From positions 1 to 44,390 of the forward strand of contig JARGOS010000012.1 of assembly GCA_029212505.1 (NCBI GenBank): 44,390 nt of DNA, written 5' to 3'. Below are positions 34,867 through 44,387 of this stretch, piece by piece (position 1 is the first letter of the stretch; every line of letters begins with the position of its first letter). Made by a program: the position numbers and the translations under genes. Under the pieces are notes generated by a model, which saw only the letters and a program-made list of their open reading frames with translations, had not been told where the DNA came from and searched no databases. Source of the DNA: Legionellaceae bacterium. Its GTDB lineage: Bacteria; Pseudomonadota; Gammaproteobacteria; Legionellales; Legionellaceae.

Positions 34867-36639
34867 TCAATAAACACGTTTTTTTGGTTCAAAAGGTTCA
34901 ACATAACTTGGTGACTGATTCACAGGACGATAGTCAATACGATTATCTTCCTCAAAATACAGTGTATGTTTAATCCAGTTGACATCATCACGTTCAGGGT
35001 AATCTTCACGACTGTGCGCGCCGCGACTCTCGGTGCGAGCCAATGCTGACTGTGCTGTTGCACATGCCGTTGCCATCAAGTTATCCAGCTCAAGTGCTGC
35101 CACACGTTCGGTATTAAAAATCTTACTTTTGTCCCTTAAGCTTGCGGCATTTAAACGCTCACGAAGGGCTTGCAGGCGTAAAATACCTTGATCCATCACC
35201 TCACCTGTTCGAAACACACCAAAATCTTCTTGCATCACACGTTGCATTGCTTCTCGGATGGTTGCTGGGCTTTCACCGGTTGATGTTGAGTTTTCCCAAC
35301 GCGTATAACGCGCGAGCGAAGCATCAATCGCTTCATCACTGACATCAGCTAATGCGGGCAATTCATTTGCTTTCCACATATCTTCAATATGAATACCGGC
35401 AGCACGGCCAAACACGACTAAATCAAGCAGCGAATTACCACCCAAGCGATTGGCTCCATGAACCGAAACACAAGCACACTCACCTACGGCATATAAACCA
35501 TCAACAACGTGATCTTTACCTTTATGGTGCGTCACCACTTGCGCATGAATATTCGTTGGAATACCACCCATACTATAATGACAGGTTGGCACCACAGGAA
35601 TCGCATCAACAATTGGATCAACCCCTGCAAATGTTTTAGATAATTCACGAATACCGGGCAAGCGTGATTTGATTAAATCAGCACCTAAGTGATCCAACTT
35701 CAATTTAACGTGATCAACGCCTTTCGGATCAAACCCTTTGCCCGCACGAAGCTCAAGCGCAATCGAACGTGACACAACATCACGCGACGCTAAATCTTTA
35801 ACGTGCGGTGCGTAACGCTCCATAAAGCGCTCACCGTCTTTATTAATTAAATAGCCACCTTCACCACGACAACCTTCGGTCACAAGTGTTCCTGCACCAG
35901 CAATACCGGTTGGATGGAATTGCCACATTTCCATATCTTGAAGCGGAATACCTGCACGCACCGCCATACCAAAACCATCACCGGTATTGATATGCGCATT
36001 GGTGGTTGATTGATAAATACGACCCGCCCCGCCTGTCGCTAAAATACACACCCGTGCTTGGAAAAAAACAACCTCGCCGGTTTCGATACAAAAAGCCGTT
36101 GTACCCAACACACGACCGCTTTCATCGCGGACGAGGTCGAGCGCAAACCATTCACTAAAAATATGTGTTTTGGCTTTAATATTTTGCTGATACAACGTAT
36201 GCAATAAGGCATGGCCTGTACGATCAGCTGCAGCGCACGTACGTGCCGCTTGTTCACCACCAAAATTTTTCGATTGGCCGCCGAACGGACGTTGATAAAT
36301 TTTACCATTGTCCATGCGCGAGAACGGCAAGCCCATATGCTCAAGCTCATACACCGCTTCTGGGCCTTCTTTACATAAGTACTCAATGCAATCTTGATCG
36401 CCAATATAGTCAGCACCTTTAACCGTGTCATACATGTGCCAGCGCCAATCATCTTCGTCCGCATTGCCAAGCGCCGAAGTAATACCACCTTGGGCCGAAA
36501 CCGTGTGTGAACGTGTCGGAAATACTTTCGAGAGCAACGCTACTTTTAATCCTGACTTCGCTAATTGCAGTGCTGCACGCATGCCCGCACCACCTGCTCC
36601 AATAATTACCGCATCAAATGTCTTTCGTGTCACCGTCAT
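34867..36639 (-). CDS. sdhA: Succinate dehydrogenase flavoprotein subunit
   Basis: Oxidises succinate to fumarate using covalently bound FAD. The 590-residue protein starts at ATG 36639, with GGGGAT at good spacing; the longer in-frame start would overlap sdhD. It has the dinucleotide fold [14 protein letters not shown], the FAD-linking His45 in [11 protein letters not shown], the [23 protein letters not shown] substrate region and the catalytic stretch SRSIALEL, and ends as usual with a [10 protein letters not shown] and YRPV segment. It begins five bases after sdhD. Confidence 0.97.
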   Translation of the reverse strand: MTVTRKTFDAVIIGAGGAGMRAALQLAKSGLKVALLSKVFPTRSHTVSAQGGITSALGNADEDDWRWHMYDTVKGADYIGDQDCIEYLCKEGPEAVYELEHMGLPFSRMDNGKIYQRPFGGQSKNFGGEQAARTCAAADRTGHALLHTLYQQNIKAKTHIFSEWFALDLVRDESGRVLGTTAFCIETGEVVFFQARVCILATGGAGRIYQSTTNAHINTGDGFGMAVRAGIPLQDMEMWQFHPTGIAGAGTLVTEGCRGEGGYLINKDGERFMERYAPHVKDLASRDVVSRSIALELRAGKGFDPKGVDHVKLKLDHLGADLIKSRLPGIRELSKTFAGVDPIVDAIPVVPTCHYSMGGIPTNIHAQVVTHHKGKDHVVDGLYAVGECACVSVHGANRLGGNSLLDLVVFGRAAGIHIEDMWKANELPALADVSDEAIDASLARYTRWENSTSTGESPATIREAMQRVMQEDFGVFRTGEVMDQGILRLQALRERLNAASLRDKSKIFNTERVAALELDNLMATACATAQSALARTESRGAHSREDYPERDDVNWIKHTLYFEEDNRIDYRPVNQSPSYVEPFEPKKRVY

Positions 36640-36644
36640 CGTTA

Positions 36645-36989
36645 TTATCCCCAAATCATCATGAAGCCCGCAACCAATTGGCCAAGCAACACAAACAACA
36701 CCAGACCTTGAACCGTAAGTCTTAATGCTGTGCTTTTAATATAATCTGTTGTCACCGTCCAAAGCCCTATCCAGGCATGAAAAAGCAACGTCAACAGTGC
36801 AAGTGCTGTTGCTATCTGGAACCAGGGGGTTTGAAACCATGCGGTCCACGTCTCGTAACTCCATGGGGAAGATGCAAACCAAACCACAACAAACAAAACG
36901 GCATATATCGCCAAATAAATCGCGGTTACCCGTTGAACAAGCCAATCTTTTAGCCCATTTCCGGTTAAACTCGTTACACTAGTGACCAT
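36645..36989 (-). CDS. sdhD: Succinate dehydrogenase membrane anchor subunit D
   Basis: A 114-residue protein with three membrane helices that, with SdhC, anchors the enzyme and forms the quinone and haem b sites. Conserved features are [20 protein letters not shown], a helix with [15 protein letters not shown] (haem/quinone region with His and Asp-Tyr) and a third helix [18 protein letters not shown]. It overlaps the end of sdhC by 16 bases, indicating translational coupling. Confidence 0.93.
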   Translation of the reverse strand: MVTSVTSLTGNGLKDWLVQRVTAIYLAIYAVLFVVVWFASSPWSYETWTAWFQTPWFQIATALALLTLLFHAWIGLWTVTTDYIKSTALRLTVQGLVLFVLLGQLVAGFMMIWG

Positions 36990-37360
36990 AAGGATGCTCC
37001 AAAAAGAAGGGTGCCAATCACAGCAAGCCCGATAACAACAAACGCACTTCGACGCGCAGCAACAAGCGATTCACCGAATCCCATATCCATCAGCAGATGC
37101 CGAACACCAGCCAATACATGATAGATAAGCGCAGCCGCAAAGGCTAAAATAGCAAGCTTGTACCACACACACGTCGTTAAAAGCATCTGAAGATGCTCAA
37201 ACGATGCCGCCGATGCAAGCGATAATTTTAAAAAATAAAGCATCAAGGGCAACAACAGAAAAAGACCGATTCCTGAAATACGATGCAAAATTGATGCAAT
37301 AGCCATGGGGGGAAACTTCAAACTGCCCAAATTTAGATTAATTGGTCGCTGATCATTCAC
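36974..37360 (-). CDS. sdhC: Succinate dehydrogenase cytochrome b556 subunit C
   Basis: First gene of the operon. The 128-residue membrane subunit has RPINLNLGSLKFPPMAIASILHRISG (quinone-site Ser and Arg region), three helices, and the haem ligand His in YHVLAGVRHLLMDMG. Length and motifs match the family. Upstream lies an extended -10 promoter (37393-37401) and no other sdh-linked gene; gltA, often divergent here, is absent. Confidence 0.95.
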   Translation of the reverse strand: MNDQRPINLNLGSLKFPPMAIASILHRISGIGLFLLLPLMLYFLKLSLASAASFEHLQMLLTTCVWYKLAILAFAAALIYHVLAGVRHLLMDMGFGESLVAARRSAFVVIGLAVIGTLLFGASLWSLV

Positions 37361-37392
37361 AAGTTATGCCTTCTTAGTGAGAAACAACCTGA

Positions 37393-37401
37393 AGTATAGC
37401 A
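37393..37401 (-). promoter_or_regulatory. Extended -10 promoter of the sdh-suc operon
   Basis: On the minus strand TGC directly precedes TATACT, giving TGnTATACT (37401-37393), about 33 bases upstream of the sdhC start. The -35 region is weak (TCAACT 17 bases from the hexamer), typical of extended -10 promoters. A single promoter may serve all nine genes. Confidence 0.5.
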
Positions 37402-37425
37402 CTCTGTTTTAAAAAAGTTGACCCT

Positions 37426-38070
37426 TTAACCTCCACTCATCGTCGAATTTATTGAAGTTGGATGTCGATACGTGTCTCGAGGCGTTTCAGTTGGGTAACC
37501 ATAGCCTTGTTCTGATATGCGTTTTACGTTCTGTAAATATTTTTCACCCCATTCACCGGGATCAAAATTAGTAACAACCACGTTATATTTTAAATTGATG
37601 ATCGACTCAAACGCTTTGCGCTGTGCAAACTCATGCCCACCAAAAGCAACCTGAACTTCGGTTTCTTCGCTAATTCCTTCGTCTTTGATACGCTGAACTA
37701 AAACAGCAATCATTTTTTCAATCGTGTAATACAATTTACACATCGAAAAACCAGCCGTATAAAAATCTTCGCCTTTGGAGGCACTCAGCTGATCACCATA
37801 ATCTGTAATAGCATACACAAATTCACGTTGCTTCGTGTCCTCTAGCTTTTCTGGAAGAATCATTTGAGGCGGTGAAAACCGCTCAAGCACCGGGTGGGTC
37901 ACATAAAGATGAAAATCAGCACATTGCCACCAGAGTAAGGCAGCAATTTCTATCTGAGACAGAAAATCAAAATCATCACCTTGCATCAGCGCTTGACGCT
38001 GCGCCTCTAACGTTTGAATCACCGTTTCTTCTGAAAGATGATGCTCTGTATGTGTATGCTCGTCGCTCAT
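37426..38070 (-). CDS. Hypothetical protein upstream of sdhC
   Basis: Not recognised. ATG at 38070 (MSDEHTHTEHH) is preferred over a GTG nine bases earlier because GGTGG precedes it at suitable spacing. The 214-residue product is acidic, has no signal peptide or membrane helix, and looks mainly helical in its first half (SEETVIQTLEAQRQALMQ, FLSQIEIAALLWWQCADFHLYV). An alpha/beta part follows, with FYTAGFSMCKLYYTIEKMIAVLVQRIK and VQVAFGGHEFAQRKAFESIINL, and then a Tyr/Pro/Thr-rich tail. It is placed between algC and sdhC on the same strand, but the sdh operon has its own promoter. Confidence 0.6.
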   Translation of the reverse strand: MSDEHTHTEHHLSEETVIQTLEAQRQALMQGDDFDFLSQIEIAALLWWQCADFHLYVTHPVLERFSPPQMILPEKLEDTKQREFVYAITDYGDQLSASKGEDFYTAGFSMCKLYYTIEKMIAVLVQRIKDEGISEETEVQVAFGGHEFAQRKAFESIINLKYNVVVTNFDPGEWGEKYLQNVKRISEQGYGYPTETPRDTYRHPTSINSTMSGG

Positions 38071-38137
38071 CAACGCCACCGTTATTATCTCATAATATTT
38101 ACCATCTTAGCCGAAATAACACACGGGTAACAAGCAA

Positions 38138-39538
38138 CTAGAACGGAATCACTAAATCATCATCCACAGCATGCAATTGCGTTTTAAACAGCGCTTGGAT
38201 TTGATTCAAACTTACGGCATTTTCCGCTTCAAAGCGCGCAACCAAGCAAGGCGTGGTATTTGAAGCTCGAATCAGCCCCCAGCCATGTGGAAACTCAACA
38301 CGTAATCCATCAATCACAATCAAATCAGCATCAGGAAACGCCGCCTCGGCGGTAAAACGCTTCATAAAATCAAATTTTTTGGCGTCAAAAATAGGAATTT
38401 TAATCTCTGGCGTGTTCACGCTGTTTGGAATCGCATCAAACAACTCACTCACAGATTGCTCTGAAGCACTCAAGATTTCAAGCAATCGCGCTGCACTGTA
38501 AAGCGCATCATCAAAACCATACCATCGGTTTTTAAAGAAAATATGCCCGCTCATCTCGCCAGCCAACGCCGCTTGCGTTTGCTTCATCACACCTTTAACA
38601 ATGGAGTGGCCTGTTGGACACATGCGCGCAACACCACCAGACGCCTGAATCACCTGCGCCAAATGACTGGAGCATTTGACATCATACACAATGGTCGCGC
38701 CTGGCTCTGCTGTTAAAACTTGTTTTGCAAACAACATCATCAAACGGTCAGGCCAGATAATATCGCCCTGATTGGTCACGACACCTAAACGGTCGGCATC
38801 GCCATCAAACGCTAAACCCAGATCGGCTTGATGCAAAGCAACCGCCTCTTTTAAGTCTATTAGATTTTTTTCAACGGTTGGATCGGGATGATGATTTGGA
38901 AAATTTCCATCAACATCGCAATAAAGCTCAATCACCGTACAGCCTAGTTGCCTTAAAACCTTCGGAATAATTGGCCCAGCGACACCGTTACCGCAATCAA
39001 CCACCACGCGCACCGGACGTACAACGTTGATATCACTCACAATACGCTGCATATAATCATCAAGAATCGCGAGCGGCATCTCCTGCCCTTGGCCGCGAAT
39101 TATTTTTTCTTGAAGCACAAGCTGACGTAAGGCCTGGATATCTTCATCAACCAACGTTTTTCCCGCTAGCACCATTTTGATGCCGTTATAATCACCAGGA
39201 TTATGACTGCCTGTAATCATCAAACCACTATCAATGCCCGAAGTCTGGGTCGCATAATACATCACGGGTGTTGGGACCTCACCCAAATCAAATACATCAA
39301 TACCGCTATCAAGTAAGCCTTGCTTTAAAGCTTGTGTAAGCTCAGGGCTACTCAAACGCCCGTCTCGAGCAACACAAATGCCCGTGCGATCAAGTGCATG
39401 CAATTGACACGCAATCGCTTGCGCTATCATATAAAATGCATGCTCATCTAACTCAGACCCAATCACGCCACGTACGTCATAAGCCCGAAAAACCGTACTT
39501 GGGATTTCACGACGCGTGTATTTTTTTTGTGCTTCCAT
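38138..39538 (-). CDS. algC: Phosphomannomutase/phosphoglucomutase (AlgC type)
   Basis: Interconverts hexose 1- and 6-phosphates for LPS and exopolysaccharide precursors. The 466-residue protein has the four alpha-phosphohexomutase regions: FRAYDVRGVIG near the N-terminus, the phosphoserine loop LMITGSHNPGDYNGIK, the metal loop AFDGDADRLG, the sugar-binding GEMSGHIFF and a C-terminal phosphate-binding RASNTTPCLVARFEA. ATG at 39538 with GGGAG upstream is chosen; the frame stays open 51 codons further into dut, but that is overlap rather than protein. The coaBC-dut-algC order matches Pseudomonas and relatives. Specificity for mannose or glucose phosphate is inferred from the family. Confidence 0.92.
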   Translation of the reverse strand: MEAQKKYTRREIPSTVFRAYDVRGVIGSELDEHAFYMIAQAIACQLHALDRTGICVARDGRLSSPELTQALKQGLLDSGIDVFDLGEVPTPVMYYATQTSGIDSGLMITGSHNPGDYNGIKMVLAGKTLVDEDIQALRQLVLQEKIIRGQGQEMPLAILDDYMQRIVSDINVVRPVRVVVDCGNGVAGPIIPKVLRQLGCTVIELYCDVDGNFPNHHPDPTVEKNLIDLKEAVALHQADLGLAFDGDADRLGVVTNQGDIIWPDRLMMLFAKQVLTAEPGATIVYDVKCSSHLAQVIQASGGVARMCPTGHSIVKGVMKQTQAALAGEMSGHIFFKNRWYGFDDALYSAARLLEILSASEQSVSELFDAIPNSVNTPEIKIPIFDAKKFDFMKRFTAEAAFPDADLIVIDGLRVEFPHGWGLIRASNTTPCLVARFEAENAVSLNQIQALFKTQLHAVDDDLVIPF

Positions 39539-39542
39539 GTGA

Positions 39543-40001
39543 TTAATTTCTCCCTGAACTTCCAAATCCACCTTCTCCACGATCCGTCTCATCAAATGCT
39601 TCAACCAGCTTAAAATCGGCCCGCACAACGGGTAAAAATACGAGTTGCGCGATTCTATCACCCGGCTCAATCGTAAAATGCTCTTGTCCACGATTCCAAC
39701 ACGAAATTTTTAACTCACCCTGATAATCAGAATCAATCAGCCCAACCAAATTGCCCAGCACAATGCCGTGCTTATGACCCAGCCCTGAACGGGGTAAAAT
39801 AACCGCAGCCAAAGCAGGATCGGCAATATAAACCGACAAACCTGTCGGTAATAATACCGTCTCGCCTGCTTTTATTTGCATGGCCTCATCGATGCAAACA
39901 CGCAAATCAATCCCAGCAGAACCAGGCGTTGCATACGTAGGCATAGGAATGCTGTCCCCCACACGGGGGTCAAGAATTTTAACTTGAATAGGATGGCTCA
40001 T
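39543..40001 (-). CDS. dut: Deoxyuridine 5'-triphosphate nucleotidohydrolase
   Basis: Hydrolyses dUTP to dUMP and pyrophosphate, keeping uracil out of DNA and feeding dTMP synthesis. The 152-residue trimeric-type dUTPase shows all five motifs in order: [27 protein letters not shown] in place of the PRSGLA region, [28 protein letters not shown] and the C-terminal [12 protein letters not shown]. It overlaps the end of coaBC by 23 bases and ends four bases before the algC start, so the three are one operon. Confidence 0.97.
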   Translation of the reverse strand: MSHPIQVKILDPRVGDSIPMPTYATPGSAGIDLRVCIDEAMQIKAGETVLLPTGLSVYIADPALAAVILPRSGLGHKHGIVLGNLVGLIDSDYQGELKISCWNRGQEHFTIEPGDRIAQLVFLPVVRADFKLVEAFDETDRGEGGFGSSGRN

Positions 40002-41223
40002 CAGTCAACTCAGGAATTAATTTGCCGCTATTCTGCAAGCTTGCAGCGATAATTGCAACCAATTCCCCGGCTAACCGCACTTTATGTTGTTTAGAAAGCG
40101 TATGCGCTTCTGTCTGCGTTAATACCGTAACCTCATGCTGATCAACATCAAAGCCCAAGCCCTCACCAACCCAATTAGCAACAATACAGTCCAGCTTTTT
40201 CTTAAGCAATTTCTCACGTGCATGGGTAATTAAATCATCTGTCTCTGCCGCAAACCCCATCACACATCGTGCTTTTTTACTCGCAGCAACCTCCGCTAAA
40301 ATATCTGGATTTTGTTTTAACTCCAAGGCAAGCTTTTGCTTCGCTTGCTTTTTAATTTTAATTTCTGACGGCGCATCGATAGCATAATCAGAAACAGCTG
40401 CAGCACCGACAAAAATACATCCAGGCTTGAGCGCATCCATCACGGCTTGATGCATATCGGCGGCTGTTTTCACGCGCTTAACCATCACGCCTTCAGGTGG
40501 TGTTAACGCTGTAGGGCCTGTAATTAAGATCACCTCGGCACCTGCAACACGTGCAGCTTCTGCAAGCGCATAACCCATTTTACCTGAGCTGTTATTGCTT
40601 AAATAACGCACCGGATCAATCGCTTCTCGTGTTGGGCCCGCCGTAATCACTACACGTTGCCCCAAAAGTAAATCATGCACACGTTGCAAGCGCAATGCAT
40701 TGATGATAGATGGCACTTCAAACATCCGTCCTAGGCCTTCATCACCACAGGCTTGCATACCTTCACCTGGGCCTAGGATCAATGCACCGCGATCGCGTAA
40801 TATTTTAATATTGACTTGCGTTGCTGCATGGTGCCACATGCCTTGGTTCATCGCAGGACATATGATTAACGGTATTTTAAGTACAAGTGCAAGGGTCGAA
40901 AGCAAATCATCAGCGATCCCATGCGCAAGTTTCGCTATGGTATTGGCCGTTGCCGGTGCTATCACACAATAATCAGCCCAGCGCGCAAGCTCAATATGGC
41001 CCATCGCTTGCTCTGCGGCTGAGTCAAACAACGCTGTGCGTACCGCTCGGCCGCTCAACGCTTGCAGTGTCATAGGCGTTACAAAGGCTTCTGCGGATGC
41101 GGTCATCACGACTTGGACCTCGGCGCCCAATTGTTTTAATTCACGCACAAGTTGTGTGCTCTTATACGCTGCAATGCCGCCACAAATACCTAATAATATT
41201 CGTTTGTTTTTAAAATCTTGCAT
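39979..41223 (-). CDS. coaBC: Bifunctional phosphopantothenoylcysteine decarboxylase / phosphopantothenate-cysteine ligase
   Basis: Two successive steps of CoA synthesis. The N-terminal flavin domain (1-190) has [13 protein letters not shown], a [33 protein letters not shown] segment with the active His, PAMNQGMW and the [10 protein letters not shown] loop. The C-terminal ligase domain (190-414) has [32 protein letters not shown] and the CTP-binding KIKK and GFAAETDD regions. ATG at 41223 with AAAGG upstream gives 414 residues, near the usual 400-430; the open frame upstream adds only nine codons. It works with coaD in this window. Confidence 0.96.
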   Translation of the reverse strand: MQDFKNKRILLGICGGIAAYKSTQLVRELKQLGAEVQVVMTASAEAFVTPMTLQALSGRAVRTALFDSAAEQAMGHIELARWADYCVIAPATANTIAKLAHGIADDLLSTLALVLKIPLIICPAMNQGMWHHAATQVNIKILRDRGALILGPGEGMQACGDEGLGRMFEVPSIINALRLQRVHDLLLGQRVVITAGPTREAIDPVRYLSNNSSGKMGYALAEAARVAGAEVILITGPTALTPPEGVMVKRVKTAADMHQAVMDALKPGCIFVGAAAVSDYAIDAPSEIKIKKQAKQKLALELKQNPDILAEVAASKKARCVMGFAAETDDLITHAREKLLKKKLDCIVANWVGEGLGFDVDQHEVTVLTQTEAHTLSKQHKVRLAGELVAIIAASLQNSGKLIPELTDEPSYSS

Positions 41224-41256
41224 GTGTTTGCCTTTAAATCTAATACTCATTTAATA

Positions 41257-42390
41257 CTAATCTAGTGTTTGGCGATACCGTTTTACACCAACAAACATCA
41301 CGACCAACATAAACCCTAAAATTGGGATAATCTCACGCCAAACATCAAAAAAACCACTGCCTTTGAGTAAAATACCGCGAACAATGATTAAAAAATGCGT
41401 CAATGGTAACATATTTCCAATAGCTTGGGCCCATTCAGGCATCCCTCGAAATGGAAACATAAAACCCGATAATAAAAGCGACGGCAAAAAGAAAAACATC
41501 GCACCTTGAACTGCTTGCAGTTGATTTGTTGCCACGGTCGAAAACGTGAGTCCCATCGCCAGATTTGCAGCAATAAACGGCAAGCATAATACAAGCAATA
41601 ACACTACACTCCCTTGCATAGGTACATGAAATAAAAATTTAGCAAATATTAAAATTAAGCCGACCTGGATATAGCCAACAAGAATATAAGGCACAATTTT
41701 TCCTACCATGACTTCAATCGGCCTCAGCGGGGTCGCCAGTAAATTTTCCATCGTGCCTCGTTCGACTTCTCGCGTAATCGCTAACGCGGTAATAATCACC
41801 AACGTCATGGTGAGTACCACACCCAATAATCCGGGAACAATATTATTCGCCGTAATTGCCAACGGGTTATAAACCGAATGCACCATGGGAATATACGGCG
41901 GTGGCTGCGCCTTAAGCTTAGCCAAAATACCATCAAGATCCTGATCTAAAGCGCGATTGGCGAGTTCTTTAAAAACATTCACAGCACCTGAAGTCGCCGA
42001 AGGATCGGTCGCATCGGCCTGTAAGAGCAACGTAGGGCGAAGCCCACGAACCAAATCATTTGAAAACGTAGAAGGAATATTAACAACAAATTGAACTTGC
42101 GCGGTCTTTAATAAATGCTGAGCCTCTTGTTCTGTCATCGCGGGGGCAACAAAACGAAAATACGTTGAGTTCTCCATCGCCGACAAAATACGCCGGGTAT
42201 ACATGCTATTATCTGTTCCTACAATCGCCGTAGGCAAATCACGTGGATTCATGTTGATAGCAAATCCAAATAAAATCAGCTGAATCAAAGGAATACCGAC
42301 CATCATCCCAAACGTCGCTTTATCACGTCGCATTTGAACAAATTCTTTCGCCATCATGGCTTTTAAACGACGTCCCCAAAGAAAATTCAC
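41257..42390 (-). CDS. ABC-2 type transporter permease
   Basis: A 377-residue inner-membrane permease of the YhhJ/YbhR type. It has one N-terminal helix (FGMMVGIPLIQLILFGFAIN), a large periplasmic loop (about 45-180) and five C-terminal helices, with REVERGTMENLLATPLRPIEVMVGKIVPY and the LLLSGFMFPFRGMPEWAQAIGNMLPLTHFL signature of ABC-2 permeases. The start GTG at 42390 overlaps the ATPase stop by four bases, so translation is coupled. Related operons often carry two permeases; only one is seen, so it may act as a homodimer. Confidence 0.9.
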   Translation of the reverse strand: MNFLWGRRLKAMMAKEFVQMRRDKATFGMMVGIPLIQLILFGFAINMNPRDLPTAIVGTDNSMYTRRILSAMENSTYFRFVAPAMTEQEAQHLLKTAQVQFVVNIPSTFSNDLVRGLRPTLLLQADATDPSATSGAVNVFKELANRALDQDLDGILAKLKAQPPPYIPMVHSVYNPLAITANNIVPGLLGVVLTMTLVIITALAITREVERGTMENLLATPLRPIEVMVGKIVPYILVGYIQVGLILIFAKFLFHVPMQGSVVLLLVLCLPFIAANLAMGLTFSTVATNQLQAVQGAMFFFLPSLLLSGFMFPFRGMPEWAQAIGNMLPLTHFLIIVRGILLKGSGFFDVWREIIPILGFMLVVMFVGVKRYRQTLD

Positions 42391-43313
42391 CTCAATTCCC
42401 CTTGCGTTTGCTCAACCAGGCTAATAAACGCATCTTCAAGCGTTGGAGCTATTACTTTCCATGTGATCGCGGTAGTTTTAGTCAGCTCACGAAGACCTGA
42501 TTCAATATCTGATTGATTAAATCCTGAGATATGGATATGACGACCAAATAAAGCCGCTTGCTCAACGCCTTTCATTTTTTTTATTTTTTGAAGCAAATGG
42601 GTTGTGAGCTCGCCTTGAACTTCCCATGTTTTTAGCTTGGTCGCATCAATTACATCCTTCACTGTACCGGTTACCATCAAGTCGCCGTACGCTAGATACG
42701 CCAAACGCGTACAACGCTCGGCTTCGTCCATATAATGTGTTGACATGAGAGTAGTTACGCCTTGTTCGCTTAACGCATGAATGGTATCCCAAAATTCACG
42801 ACGTGCAATTGGATCAATACCGGCCGTTGGCTCATCCAGCAAGAGTAATTCGGGATCATGCAATAAACATGCCGCTAGAGCTACGCGTTGCTTCCACCCA
42901 CCTGAGAGCTCGCCGGTTAATTGCTTACTACGGCCTCGTAGATTTAGCTGCTCCATAACACGCGTGACAGCATGTTTTGCCTGACTAACCTGATAAATAT
43001 GTGCAATAAAATTAAGATTTTCTTCGATACTCAAATCCGTATACAGGCTATATTTTTGCGTCATGTAGCCTACATGCTGCTTAATTTGTCTGGATTGCGT
43101 CAGAATATCATACCCTAAACACCGGCCTTCGCCTGAATCTGGAACGAGCAAGCCGCATAACATACGAATGGTCGTAGTTTTTCCACTGCCATTGGGACCT
43201 AAAAAACCAAACACTTCACCCCGATTAACCTCCAAATCTAAATCACGCACCGCCACATGATCACCAAAGGTTTTGCGTAGGGCTTTCACCTCAATAATCA
43301 CGTCATGCGTCAT
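42387..43313 (-). CDS. ABC transporter ATP-binding protein
   Basis: A 308-residue single nucleotide-binding subunit of an ABC-2 exporter. It has Walker A GPNGSGKTT, Q-loop GYMTQKYSLYTDLSIEENL, signature LSGGWKQRVALA, Walker B LLLLDEPTAGID and the H-loop STHYMDEAERC. The C-terminal 75 residues form an accessory domain typical of the YbhF/DrrA group. YbhF itself is about twice this length, with two ATP-binding domains. The gene overlaps both neighbours (11 bases with the adaptor, four with the permease), marking a three-gene operon. Confidence 0.94.
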   Translation of the reverse strand: MTHDVIIEVKALRKTFGDHVAVRDLDLEVNRGEVFGFLGPNGSGKTTTIRMLCGLLVPDSGEGRCLGYDILTQSRQIKQHVGYMTQKYSLYTDLSIEENLNFIAHIYQVSQAKHAVTRVMEQLNLRGRSKQLTGELSGGWKQRVALAACLLHDPELLLLDEPTAGIDPIARREFWDTIHALSEQGVTTLMSTHYMDEAERCTRLAYLAYGDLMVTGTVKDVIDATKLKTWEVQGELTTHLLQKIKKMKGVEQAALFGRHIHISGFNQSDIESGLRELTKTTAITWKVIAPTLEDAFISLVEQTQGELR

Positions 43314-44265
43314 GTTTAAATCCCGTAATTGTCACAGGCTGTCCTGGCTTAAATAAACTGGGTTGCACGGGCTTAGCTCGAATGCGAAACACGAGCTTGT
43401 CGTAATTATCACGGCTATAAACAAGCGGTGGTACATATTCAGCTTGACGCGCAATATAATCAAGTTTTGCTTCGTTTTTTATAGCACATCCATCGCACGT
43501 AAAATAAACCGTTTGATTAAGCTTGAGTTTTGAAAGCATCGACACGGGTACAAAAAATTCGATATAAATATGCTTTGCAAGCAATAACGCAACGACCGGT
43601 GTACCTGCAGCGACCCATTCACCTTCGCGGTAATACGTATCAAATACACTGGCATCTTCTGTAGCATAGCCTTTTTTTTGGTCCAGCTTCCATTTTGCAA
43701 TCTTAATTTTCTCTAAAAGAAATTCAACGCGTGCCTTTTTTTCCCAAATTTTATTTTTTCTAGCGCCTAAGTTTAAAAGCTCTAATTCAGCCACACGTTG
43801 TTTTTTTAATTCTTCTAATTCAACCACATGCTCTCGCGCTTCATCGGCGCGATCTAATGTACCTGCTCTTTTTTGATAGAGATGTTTATAACGTTCTTGG
43901 CGTAACTGAGCTAACCTAAGACGAGATTCAACCTGGGCAAGTTTCGCTTGTCCTACCTCAATTTCAGGTTCTCGTTTAGGGCTTTTTTGATCATTAAGGT
44001 CGAATTGACCTTCTTTTAAAAGCAATGTGTCGGCTTCAAGTTCAAGCGATTGTGGATTAGGATCGAGTTGAAACACAAGATCACCTTGATGAACTTCGTC
44101 TCCTCGCCCATAAGGCATTCGAAGCAACACCCCTGAAAACGGTGCACTTAGATAAACATTATTCCCTTCGACATAACCTTGAAAAATATGATCATGCTCT
44201 TGATCACACGCAGCCAGTGCCATGAGCAAAAATACTGGAATATATTTTATTATTTTTATTCTCAT
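43303..44265 (-). CDS. HlyD/YbhG-type periplasmic adaptor lipoprotein
   Basis: A 320-residue membrane-fusion protein. The signal peptide ends in lipobox LAAC (Cys20), so the protein is probably lipid-anchored. It has an N-terminal beta-barrel or lipoyl half (QGYVEGNNVYLSAPFSGVLLRMPYGRGDEVHQGDLVFQLD in parts), a long coiled-coil hairpin (about 70-190, with KRAGTLDRADEAREHVVELEELKKQR) and the second lipoyl half with VFDTYYREGEWVAAGTPVVALL. It would bridge the inner-membrane ABC pump to an outer-membrane channel such as TolC. The substrate is unknown; toxic compounds and drugs are typical for the family. Confidence 0.9.
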   Translation of the reverse strand: MRIKIIKYIPVFLLMALAACDQEHDHIFQGYVEGNNVYLSAPFSGVLLRMPYGRGDEVHQGDLVFQLDPNPQSLELEADTLLLKEGQFDLNDQKSPKREPEIEVGQAKLAQVESRLRLAQLRQERYKHLYQKRAGTLDRADEAREHVVELEELKKQRVAELELLNLGARKNKIWEKKARVEFLLEKIKIAKWKLDQKKGYATEDASVFDTYYREGEWVAAGTPVVALLLAKHIYIEFFVPVSMLSKLKLNQTVYFTCDGCAIKNEAKLDYIARQAEYVPPLVYSRDNYDKLVFRIRAKPVQPSLFKPGQPVTITGFKHDA

Positions 44266-44280
44266 ACCACGGTACTTTTT

Positions 44281-44286
44281 ATTATA
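44281..44286 (-). promoter_or_regulatory. Consensus -10 box of the exporter operon
   Basis: ATTATA on the plus strand is TATAAT on the minus strand, just upstream of the adaptor start at 44265. Only a poor -35 (TTAGGA, 18 bases away) is seen, and the leader would be very short, so this is tentative. Confidence 0.3.
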
Positions 44287-44345
44287 AATATAGCTTTAAG
44301 TATATCCTAAATATGAAGTAAGCAAATAAATATAAAATTTTAGAC

Positions 44346-44387
44346 AAAAAAAAGCCCCTTAGATTAAATAAATCTAGGGGGCTTTTT
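44346..44387. terminator. Bidirectional intrinsic terminator at the window edge
   Basis: A 15-bp stem (AAAGCCCCTTAGATT at 44351-44365 with AATCTAGGGGGCTTT at 44371-44385, one G-T pair) has loop AAATA. It is flanked by an A-run on the left and a T-run on the right. It probably ends a gene to the right of the window and insulates the exporter operon. Confidence 0.88.

Noticed and set aside
36039-36488. 149-codon minus-strand frame inside sdhA
   Set aside because: Out-of-frame shadow of the firmly identified sdhA; composition is nonsensical and it has no homologous features.
39539-39691. 51-residue N-terminal extension of AlgC
   Set aside because: The extension is the dut sequence read in another frame; the ATG at 39538 has a good ribosome site and gives the family length.
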